Below are positions 1-6,260 of a DNA stretch of 64,000 nucleotides, piece by piece. Where the stretch lies: positions 1-64,000 of the forward strand of contig JACKMC010000005.1 in assembly GCA_024235595.1 (NCBI GenBank). The letters run 5' to 3'. The position numbers were made by a program, and so were the translations under genes. The notes beneath the pieces were generated by a model. It was given only the letters and a program-made list of their open reading frames with translations. It was not told where the DNA came from and did no database searches. Source of the DNA: Zoogloeaceae bacterium (GTDB lineage Bacteria; Pseudomonadota; Gammaproteobacteria; Burkholderiales; Rhodocyclaceae). Each line of letters starts with the position of its first letter. The stretch's first letter is position 1.

Positions 1-1104
1 CGGCCCTCGCTGCACGAGCTCTCCGGGTTCGTCGGGTTCGCACGGTGTGCCGTCCTTGCGGAGCACGAGGATTTCGGAGTTGGGAATGGCCTTGCCGATC
101 GAGTCCGGCCGCAGGTCGAGCTGGGAGGGGTCCAGGTAGGTCGCCCTGAAGGCTTCGGTGAGGCCGTACATCAGGAAGACCTTGGCCTGGGGCGCACGGG
201 AGCGAAGTGCATCGAGCGTGTTCTTCGGCATTCTGCCGCCCGTATTGGCAAGGTAACGCAGTGTTCGATACGAACCCTCGGCCCACGGCGTCTGCGAGAG
301 CTGTATCCAGAGCGGCGGCACCGCGGTGAGGCCGGTGACGCCATGTTGCCCGATCGCGTTGAGGACGTCCTTGGGAAACAGATAATTCAGGAGCACGACC
401 CGGGCGCCCGTATGAAAGGCGGTGGTGAGCTGCGAGAAACCTGCATCGAACGACAGGGGAAGTGCCGCAAGGATTACATCATCGGCCCGATTCTCCAGGT
501 AGCTCGCAACGCTCTTGGCGCCGGTGACCATGTTTCGGTGCGAAAGCACAACGCCTTTTGGCTTGCCGGTGCTGCCCGAGGTGTACAGGATGGCTGCAAC
601 GTCGCTGTCGATCACGCGGTGCAGCGGCGCGCCCGCGAGATCGTTGAAGGCGTCCCATCCATATCGTCGCTGGGGCCCTGCGGATGCGTGCTCGTCGTCC
701 AGCCCGGGTGTCACGACGACCTGGTGCAACTCGGGACATGCGGCGAGGACAGGGGCGAGCCCCGCGAACCGCTCCCGTGTGGTCAGCAACAGGCGTACGC
801 TGCAATCGCGAAGGATATAGGCCACCTGCTCGGGCTTGAGGAGCGGATTGATCGGAACGAAGGTGCAACCCGCCCAAACGGCTCCGAAGCACGCAATGAC
901 GGCCTCGAAGCGCTTTTCCATGTAGATGGCGACACGGTCGCCACGGCGCATGCCCGACCCTGCGGTGGCGCCAGCAAAACGACGGCACGCCTCGGCAAGC
1001 TCACCGTAGGCGAGTGATTCGCCACGGTATGAGAGGGCTGCGGCATCGGGCGATCCGGATGCGGCGTTCTCAAGGAGGTGGTGAAGCAGGTGGGTGTGGT
1101 TCAT
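1..1104 (-). CDS. AMP-forming acyl-CoA ligase, exosortase-A-associated type (C-terminus cut by window edge)
   Basis: The ANL-superfamily adenylating enzyme activates a carboxylic acid as acyl-AMP and passes it to CoA or a carrier protein. The frame opens at ATG (1104) and stays open for 368 codons to the window edge, so only the N-terminal domain and part of the active site are present. The P-loop-like motif ILYTSGSTGKPKG lies at residues 172-184 and the YGLTE motif at 313-317. The start is followed by a normal N-terminal cap (MNHTHLLHHLLENA). A small acyl carrier protein diverges from it 180 bp away; this pairing is typical of exosortase-A/exopolysaccharide loci in betaproteobacteria. The superfamily is certain, the exosortase-linked subtype is my recognition of sequence and context, and the substrate is unknown. 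Confidence 0.85.
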   Translation of the reverse strand, partial: MNHTHLLHHLLENAASGSPDAAALSYRGESLAYGELAEACRRFAGATAGSGMRRGDRVAIYMEKRFEAVIACFGAVWAGCTFVPINPLLKPEQVAYILRDCSVRLLLTTRERFAGLAPVLAACPELHQVVVTPGLDDEHASAGPQRRYGWDAFNDLAGAPLHRVIDSDVAAILYTSGSTGKPKGVVLSHRNMVTGAKSVASYLENRADDVILAALPLSFDAGFSQLTTAFHTGARVVLLNYLFPKDVLNAIGQHGVTGLTAVPPLWIQLSQTPWAEGSYRTLRYLANTGGRMPKNTLDALRSRAPQAKVFLMYGLTEAFRATYLDPSQLDLRPDSIGKAIPNSEILVLRKDGTPCEPDEPGELVQRGP

Positions 1105-1225
1105 CCTGTGTTTCGCAAGTCGGTGGTCGGTGAGATAGGCCCTGGATCGATTCGGCGGGAGTGCGTTCTGCTCCGCCGATGATGACGCCGCCGGGCGGCT
1201 CTTCCGTGGCGGCTTGAAGGGATCC

Positions 1226-1231
1226 TATAAT
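1226..1231 (+). promoter_or_regulatory. Candidate -10 element for the acyl carrier protein gene
   Basis: A perfect TATAAT stands 54 bp upstream of the ACP start. The -35 region at normal spacing (around 1202-1208) is poor, so an activator may be needed. It lies in the 180-bp divergent region shared with the acyl-CoA ligase gene. Confidence 0.45.
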
Positions 1232-1284
1232 GGCGGCCCAGTCAGGGTTGTCCTGGGCTGTATGCGCACGAAAGGAACACGACG

Positions 1285-1557
1285 TTGGAAATCGAAAAAC
1301 AAGTACTGCTGCTCATCGACGATGTCTTGGCGCTGGAAGGCCGTGGGCTTGAATTCACCGCTTCGACCCCACTGCTGGGGGCGGTTCCGGAACTCGATTC
1401 GATGGCCGTAATCGGAATCATCAACGCGCTTGAGGAGCAGTTCGATTTCATCATCGGTGACGATGAGATCGACGGTGAGACGTTCGAGACAGTGGGCTCG
1501 CTGGTCGATTTCGTTCGTCAAAAGCACACCTCCTTCGAGCAGCGGGCCTCCCGATAG
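1285..1557 (+). CDS. Acyl carrier protein, exosortase-A locus type
   Basis: A 90-residue acidic helical carrier protein that would carry acyl or aminoacyl groups on a 4'-phosphopantetheine arm. The attachment serine is Ser39 in ELDSMAV, the position expected for ACP helix II. It opens with TTG at 1285; the Shine-Dalgarno AAAGGAAC at 1271-1278 fits this start, and the nearby ATG at 1262 is out of frame. It diverges from the acyl-CoA ligase, which is its likely loading enzyme, and converges on argB. It is more divergent than a fatty-acid AcpP and is probably dedicated to modifying or building an exported polysaccharide; that role is inference from the pairing. Confidence 0.85.
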   Translation: MEIEKQVLLLIDDVLALEGRGLEFTASTPLLGAVPELDSMAVIGIINALEEQFDFIIGDDEIDGETFETVGSLVDFVRQKHTSFEQRASR

Positions 1558-1570
1558 CGCGCCGGGGTCG

Positions 1571-1591
1571 CAAAAGGGGCGCCCAGCGCCC
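1571..1591 (-). terminator. Intrinsic terminator of argB
   Basis: Read on the minus strand, GGGCGC-TGG-GCGCCC is followed by CTTTTG. The hairpin touches the argB stop codon. It also lies downstream of the convergent ACP gene and could serve both directions. Confidence 0.6.
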
Positions 1592-2493
1592 TATTTGCTC
1601 TTGATCATGGTGCCTACGCCATGATCGGTAAGAATCTCCAGCAGCAGGCAGTGCTCGACACGACCGTCGATGATGTGAACTGACTTCACGCCGTTTCTGG
1701 CAGCGTCGAGCGCCGACCCGATCTTTGGCAACATGCCTCCCGAAAGCGTGCCGTCTTCGACGAGCTCGTCGATCTGTCGTGGCGTGAGCCCGGTAAGCAG
1801 ATTTCCCTGCTGGTCGAGAACGCCAGGTGTGTTGGTGAGCAGAACGAGCTTCTCCGCCTTGAGAATCTCGGACAGTTTGCCCGCCACCACGTCCGCATTG
1901 ATGTTGTAGGTCTCGCCCGACTCACCGACACCGATCGGAGCAATCACGGGGATGAAGTCGCCGTCGTCGAGAAAGGAGATCAGGCTCGGATCAATGGAGG
2001 TGATTTCGCCAACCTGACCGACATCGATGACATCTCCCGGCGGCGCGTCCTTGCGCTGCATTCGGAGCTTCTTGGCGCGAATGAAGGATGCGTCCTTGCC
2101 GGTCAGGCCGACGGCCTTTCCCCCGTGCTGGTTTATCAGGCCGACGATTTCCTTGTTGACCTGACCACCCAGTACCATTTCGACCACTTCCATGGTTTCG
2201 GCATCGGTGACCCGCATGCCCTGGATGAACTCTCCCTTCTTGCCCACCCGGTTGAGCAGACTTTCAATCTGGGGGCCGCCGCCGTGCACGATGACCGGAT
2301 TCATGCCCACGAGCTTCAGAAGTACGACGTCGCGGGCGAAGCAGTCCTTGAGGTGCGAGTCCGTCATGGCGTTCCCGCCGTACTTTATGACGATCGTCTT
2401 GTCGAAGAAGCGCTTGATATAAGGCAATGCCTCGGCAAGGATTTCCGCCTTTATGGCGGGTTGGGTTTTTAGTGCATCGTCGCGAATCGACAT
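1591..2493 (-). CDS. argB: Acetylglutamate kinase
   Basis: Phosphorylates N-acetyl-L-glutamate with ATP, the second step of arginine synthesis, in the cytoplasm. At 300 residues it is normal length. The amino-acid-kinase fold is marked by IKYGGNAM (residues 36-43) and VHGGGPQIE (69-77), followed by the substrate loop MRVTDAETMEVVEM. An N-terminal helix containing LPYIKRFF precedes the first strand; this extension marks the hexameric, arginine-inhibited form, so feedback inhibition by arginine is expected (family knowledge). The start at 2493 is chosen because the MSIRDDAL opening is the family norm; the open frame runs 21 codons further upstream without family sequence. It is monocistronic here and ends in a hairpin terminator. 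Confidence 0.97.
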   Translation of the reverse strand: MSIRDDALKTQPAIKAEILAEALPYIKRFFDKTIVIKYGGNAMTDSHLKDCFARDVVLLKLVGMNPVIVHGGGPQIESLLNRVGKKGEFIQGMRVTDAETMEVVEMVLGGQVNKEIVGLINQHGGKAVGLTGKDASFIRAKKLRMQRKDAPPGDVIDVGQVGEITSIDPSLISFLDDGDFIPVIAPIGVGESGETYNINADVVAGKLSEILKAEKLVLLTNTPGVLDQQGNLLTGLTPRQIDELVEDGTLSGGMLPKIGSALDAARNGVKSVHIIDGRVEHCLLLEILTDHGVGTMIKSK

Positions 2494-2571
2494 CTGAAAG
2501 CTCCATGAATTAGCCTTGGATTCTAATGGCGCCGCGAGTTTTGCGAAAGTCGCCACCGGCGCCGGGCGCCC

Positions 2572-3795
2572 TCAAGGGTGGGGTTGAGCAACAGCCTGGA
2601 ATGCGCCAGGAAGCCAGGTTTCCGGAAAATCGAGCCGCACCGTGCCTGTGGGAGAGGAAAACTCCGAGTCGGGACGGAGGTCGGGGTCAGGCGCTGCCGC
2701 GACAGGATCGAGTGTCTGCCGCGCCGGATCGCCGGGCAAATACGGCTCCTCAACCGTGTTGCCAGATTCGAGAACGCTGTTCGCATTTCCGCTGAAGACA
2801 CCATCGGTGCCAAGCTCGAAGATGCCCAGCCCGATTGTAAGGTTGTTGATCGCGACGACTTGCGGCGGGGATGTGAACCTGTTGCGCCAGACCCTTAGAA
2901 ACCAGGCTGGTACCAGGCCCTCGTTCTTCAGGGTGTTGTGGCCAAGGCGCAGCCGGCTGTCTTTCCAGGTATTGCCTTCGGCGCCAAAGGCGATCACCAC
3001 CGGATTGCGACTGGCCCTGCTCTGCACCACGGTGTTGCCCACCAGCAGGACGTCGCCGCCGTTGGGAAAATCCATCTCGTATGATGCCTCTCCAAGCGGG
3101 CCGTCAGCGAGGAGGTTGTATTTGACGGTGCTCTTGCGCGCACGCGACTTGAGCAAATGGCCAACGTGACCGGTGTGGAAATAGCTCCCGCGGACCTCGA
3201 AGTTCTCGATCTGGCCTACATAGAGGAGATGATGCAAGCCGCCCCGGTCCGTGGGGGCATTGCCAAACTCGCTGTCCTCGATCGTGAGCCGGGTGGCTGG
3301 CGTGTTGGCAGTCATGAGGCCGATTTCGTTGTTGAGGAAGACGCAGCCGCGAACCGTCAATGTTCCGCGTTCCAGGCGGATGCCCGAGCCGACTGCGTCC
3401 GCTCCGCGCGCGTCCCTGAACTCGATGTTCTCGATCGTGAAATCGCCCTGACGAATGACCCAGATGCCTTTGCGCTCGGCGCTTCGCCCGTCCGCACGGA
3501 TCACCGGCCTTCCGCCTATGCCCCTGATGGTGAGCTGCTTCTGCGCCCACACGGCGACGCTGCCGCGATACTCGCCGGCCAGGATTTCGACCGTATCGCC
3601 GTCCTGTGCTCGTTGCGACACTTCGTCGATCGATAGTGATTCCGGATAGGGGCCGACCATCCAGATTCTCGCATTTGCGCAGTCCGCAACAAGGAGAAAG
3701 ACCAACGAAAGTGCAGCCCCGAGCAGGCGCCGGTGAACGCCGGCCAGGCAGCCGCAGCGGGTACGGGTATGGCGGGCGTTCTGCGGGAGGATCAT
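2572..3795 (-). CDS. Exported right-handed parallel beta-helix protein
   Basis: A 407-residue protein of unknown substrate. After a signal peptide (hydrophobic LLGAALSLVFLLVADC, cleavage near CANA/R) come repeated short coils rich in I/V-x-I/V-x-N (for example FTIENIEFRDA, LTVRGCVFLNN, LTIEDSEF), the pattern of pectate-lyase-like beta-helices found in polysaccharide lyases, epimerases and surface proteins. I see no motif that fixes an activity. The start at 3795 gives a clean signal sequence; the frame is open 64 codons further upstream, but that part is basic, low-complexity and unlike protein. The nearby exosortase-type genes make a role in an extracellular polysaccharide possible, but nothing in the sequence proves it. 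Confidence 0.8.
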   Translation of the reverse strand: MILPQNARHTRTRCGCLAGVHRRLLGAALSLVFLLVADCANARIWMVGPYPESLSIDEVSQRAQDGDTVEILAGEYRGSVAVWAQKQLTIRGIGGRPVIRADGRSAERKGIWVIRQGDFTIENIEFRDARGADAVGSGIRLERGTLTVRGCVFLNNEIGLMTANTPATRLTIEDSEFGNAPTDRGGLHHLLYVGQIENFEVRGSYFHTGHVGHLLKSRARKSTVKYNLLADGPLGEASYEMDFPNGGDVLLVGNTVVQSRASRNPVVIAFGAEGNTWKDSRLRLGHNTLKNEGLVPAWFLRVWRNRFTSPPQVVAINNLTIGLGIFELGTDGVFSGNANSVLESGNTVEEPYLPGDPARQTLDPVAAAPDPDLRPDSEFSSPTGTVRLDFPETWLPGAFQAVAQPHP

Positions 3796-4280
3796 TGAAG
3801 GCGAGCTGCCGATGCCTGCATGCGAGGAAAAATGACGACGTATAAGGATCTGGATGGGCGCAGGAGGCCGGGTCCCTGATTTCGTGTTGCGCCACCGAAG
3901 GGCCTTGCGAGCCTCAATCCTACCCTGCCTGATGCCGCGACATGGAGAAGGGTGGCGCACCAGCCGTGCAAAGAACACGCCGGCCACAGAATCCTGAGCA
4001 CTGCCGTCGATCCAGGGACCATGGGGACTGCCGCGAGCGGCCGGCTTCCGGGGGATCGACGCGGCGCCAGGATCGACACGGCGCTGACGATATCGATCGA
4101 CGGCTTAAAACGCAGGGCGCTCGCCGGATCGCGAGGGAGCGCGCGGGCCAGATGTCGCCCGCGATCGCATGAGCCCGAAGAAGCGGACGCCCCGCTTGCG
4201 CGAGGCGTCCGCTGGCTGGTGTCGCAGTGCGGGCCATTATCCGCTGCGCGCGGCAAGCCTTCGATTGCAGGCGATGAGGA
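3796..4280. other. 485-bp non-coding gap
   Basis: Between the beta-helix gene and hsp20 I find no convincing gene on either strand; the open frames here are arginine/proline/serine-rich shadows. The only structure I can support is the hairpin at 4183-4212. The promoter of the beta-helix gene must lie in its left part, but no good -35/-10 pair stands out. Confidence 0.6.
4183..4212 (-). terminator. Candidate terminator of hsp20
   Basis: A perfect 9-bp stem (GCGGACGCC/GGCGTCCGC) with a 12-nt loop, followed on the minus strand by TTCTT, about 70 bp after the hsp20 stop. The U-tract is short, so termination may be only partial. Confidence 0.5.
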
Positions 4281-4694
4281 TCACTCGATCGTTAACCGTT
4301 TGGCCTGGACGGCTTCCTTGCGTGGCAAGCTCAATTCGAGTACGCCGTCGCTGTACTTGGCGCTGGCGCGGCTCTCATCGAGTTCCTGGCCGAGCTGGAA
4401 GCTCCGCGATACCTTGCCGAAACGGCGTTCGGTGCGCAGGATCCGCTCGCCTTCCTTGACCTCTTTCTGCTCCTGCCGCTCGGCGGAGATTGAAACCACC
4501 GGGCCGTCGATGCTGACGTGAATGTCTTCCTTTCGCACGCCCGGCAGTTCGGCGTGGATCGCGTAGCCTTCGGCGTTCTCCTTGATGTCCACCTTGATCG
4601 CCGGGGCCTCGCCGCCCTGTCCGAACTCGACCGGACGGACAAAGAAGCCGCGGAAGAAATCGTCGAGTGGATCGTTTCTGACCAGATTGTTCAT
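4281..4694 (-). CDS. Small heat-shock protein, Hsp20/alpha-crystallin family
   Basis: An ATP-independent holdase chaperone of 137 residues that binds unfolding proteins during heat stress. The alpha-crystallin domain spans about residues 30-125 (VDIKENAEGYAIHAELPGV opens it; GVLELSLPRKE closes it), and a C-terminal LTI matches the I/L-x-I/V tail that links dimers into oligomers. The start follows a strong Shine-Dalgarno, AAGGAGG. A sigma-32-type promoter and a short 5'-UTR hairpin lie just upstream, so heat induction is well supported by sequence. It is transcribed alone. Confidence 0.95.
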   Translation of the reverse strand: MNNLVRNDPLDDFFRGFFVRPVEFGQGGEAPAIKVDIKENAEGYAIHAELPGVRKEDIHVSIDGPVVSISAERQEQKEVKEGERILRTERRFGKVSRSFQLGQELDESRASAKYSDGVLELSLPRKEAVQAKRLTIE

Positions 4695-4720
4695 GATTGC
4701 CTCCTTCAGACCGTTGAGTT

Positions 4721-4738
4721 AGCAAATCACTGTTTGCT
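4721..4738 (-). promoter_or_regulatory. Hairpin at the 5' end of the hsp20 mRNA
   Basis: A perfect AGCAAA/TTTGCT inverted repeat with a 6-nt loop, directly after the predicted transcription start and about 27 nt before the start codon. It is small and weak, and could be an mRNA-stabilising 5' stem or a temperature-sensitive element. It does not cover the Shine-Dalgarno, so a classic RNA thermometer is not shown. Confidence 0.4.
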
Positions 4739-4746
4739 TATGTTCA

Positions 4747-4775
4747 ATCTAGGGTCGGGCGCAGCGTTTTCAAGG
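4747..4775 (-). promoter_or_regulatory. Sigma-32 (heat-shock) promoter of hsp20
   Basis: On the minus strand CCTTGAAA (4775-4768) is followed after 13 nt by CCCTAGAT (4754-4747). This matches the sigma-32 consensus CTTGAAA-N(11-16)-CCCATNT closely, and the spacing is standard. Predicted transcription start near 4740. Confidence 0.75.
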
Positions 4776-4867
4776 GGGCATCGCATCATTTGAAGCGGCT
4801 TTCGGCGGACGCTTCGATATCCTGGCGACGCGGGCAAGAGCGCGTGGCTGGATGGGCAGCAGCAAAC

Positions 4868-5317
4868 TCAGGCTGCGGATTCCGCCATTCGACCGACAAG
4901 CCTGATCGCATCGCGGTTGGTCCATGACCACACGCAGCGTGCGGCGTCCTGCCATGGAAGCCACCGCCAGGCCTGGTGTTCGGCAGGGTCGAGAAGGGGC
5001 TCCGCTGTCGACTCGATACAGGCGCTGAAAACGTGCTCGGTGTTGTGGCTGACCCCTGCGCCGTAGCGTGCCCGCCACGCGGGAGGTATGAGGTAACGGT
5101 TGCTCAGGCGGTGGTCGACGAGGGACCGCGAGGCGATGCGAAAGCCGGTCTCTTCACGGATTTCGCGCACGGCGGTTTGCGCGAGGGATTCATCGTCCTC
5201 CTGGCTCCCGGTGATCGATTGCCAGAATTGCGAAGGCTTTACGCGCTCCAGCAGCAGAACCTCCAGCGCGGGTGTGTGAATGACCGCCAGGATGGATACC
5301 GGCCGCTTGGCTTGCAT
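4868..5317 (-). CDS. nudB: Dihydroneopterin triphosphate diphosphatase (Nudix)
   Basis: Removes pyrophosphate from 7,8-dihydroneopterin triphosphate, an early folate step. It has 149 residues, the usual NudB length. The Nudix box reads G-SQEDD-E-SLAQTAV-REIREETGF, with all catalytic acids present. The start at 5317 gives the family opening MQAKRPVSILAVIHTP; upstream codons in the frame are arginine-rich and overlap the barstar gene. It lies 5 bp after that gene and is probably the last cistron of the RNase-barstar-nudB unit. In related genomes nudB usually follows aspS directly (from memory), so the three genes in between look like an insertion. Confidence 0.93.
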   Translation of the reverse strand: MQAKRPVSILAVIHTPALEVLLLERVKPSQFWQSITGSQEDDESLAQTAVREIREETGFRIASRSLVDHRLSNRYLIPPAWRARYGAGVSHNTEHVFSACIESTAEPLLDPAEHQAWRWLPWQDAARCVWSWTNRDAIRLVGRMAESAA

Positions 5318-5322
5318 TCGCT

Positions 5323-5772
5323 TCAGCCGTACGGGGGAGGCGGTGCGATGTCGGGCGTGCCGTCCTCGATGAGGATCCAGAACGGGATCCCGTCGGCCGT
5401 CCAGTCCCCGGCCGTTTCGCGCAGAATCTCGAGCAAGGTCCGCACGTCGGCGTCCGCCGAGCGGGGCAGGGTGCCGATACCCCTGACGACGGTGAGATAG
5501 CCGTCGGACGGCAGCCAGCTCAGATCTCCGAGCGCGTCGGCCAGCGCATCCCAATTGAAACCGAACCAGTCGGGCAGTCGATAGGCGCTCGAAAGTCGCT
5601 TCAAGAGTGATGCCTTGTCGACGCACCCGTCGAGCTCGAGCTCGACCAGGTGAAGCTGCATCTCGGGTGCGACACGGGCGAAGGCGTCGGAATCGACCCG
5701 GGGGATGCTGTAGACGCCCGCCGCGGTGGGCCGGCGCAACAAAGCGGCGATTTCCTTAAGGGTGCGAGTCAT
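5323..5772 (-). CDS. Barstar-family RNase inhibitor
   Basis: A 149-residue cytoplasmic protein expected to bind and block the RNase encoded just upstream. The barstar core starts near residue 40 and contains LPDWFGFNWDALADAL (66-81). Against barstar, Asp75 and Asp79 align with the Asp35 and Asp39 that plug the barnase active site, and Glu115/Glu119 lie near barstar Glu76/Glu80. About 40 residues precede the core and a proline-rich tail follows (APPPPYG). The gene overlaps the RNase stop by 4 bp (ATGA), so the two are translationally coupled in toxin-then-inhibitor order. The fold is secure; the specificity for its neighbour is inference. Confidence 0.88.
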   Translation of the reverse strand: MTRTLKEIAALLRRPTAAGVYSIPRVDSDAFARVAPEMQLHLVELELDGCVDKASLLKRLSSAYRLPDWFGFNWDALADALGDLSWLPSDGYLTVVRGIGTLPRSADADVRTLLEILRETAGDWTADGIPFWILIEDGTPDIAPPPPYG

Positions 5773-6158
5773 GGCGATATTCGCTTGAAGCTGCGGTAGT
5801 GGTCCCTGGTGTAGTAAAAGACCTCGGCGGGCTCTCCGCCGGCAACGATCCGGCGTGCGCCACGATCCCTCGCTCCTGGCGTGGCGACCGTGTATTCGCG
5901 GTAATAGCCACGGGGCATGCGTGGCAGCAGCTTCTCACGATTCTGAAACACCGATCCGTCCTTGCGGTAGGGAAACGGACCGCCGGCCCTGATCAATGCG
6001 AGCGTCTCCAGGGCCTCGGGAGGCAGGCCCGCGACATCGCGCGGCTGTGCTGCAGCGGGTGCTGGAGCGAGGTGACCGTTGTCGGGGGGGGCGGCCTCGC
6101 GGCTGCAGGCGGGAATGGCCAGCAGGATGGCGAGCAGCAATAGCAGCCTTCTCAGCAT
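5769..6158 (-). CDS. Exported barnase-like guanyl ribonuclease
   Basis: A 129-residue RNase of the barnase/RNase N1 family. An N-terminal hydrophobic stretch ends in AIPAC (Cys18), a possible lipobox, so the mature enzyme may be a lipoprotein; a plain signal peptide is the alternative. The catalytic set is complete: FQNRE (71-75), Glu88 in YREYTV, Arg102/103 in GARRIV and His120 in TRDHYRSF match barnase Glu73, Arg87 and His102. The barnase N-terminal helical part is shortened to about 40 residues rich in Ala/Pro. The start at 6158 follows a GGGAG ribosome site. The barstar gene overlaps its stop. It could act in RNA scavenging, competition or defence; the sequence does not decide. Confidence 0.88.
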   Translation of the reverse strand: MLRRLLLLLAILLAIPACSREAAPPDNGHLAPAPAAAQPRDVAGLPPEALETLALIRAGGPFPYRKDGSVFQNREKLLPRMPRGYYREYTVATPGARDRGARRIVAGGEPAEVFYYTRDHYRSFKRISP

Positions 6159-6260
6159 GTGTCTCCCATGAAAAGTCCGAGTGGATATTCTAGCGCTGTC
6201 GACCGGCTCCGCGTTGCGTTGGTTCGTGCGCATGTCACGACCGTCTCGCTGCGTCGGTGA

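Noticed and set aside
3792..4256. A 154-codon minus-strand frame filling part of the gap before hsp20
   Set aside because: Low-complexity Arg/Ser/Pro translation, no ribosome site, and it overlaps the start of the beta-helix gene.
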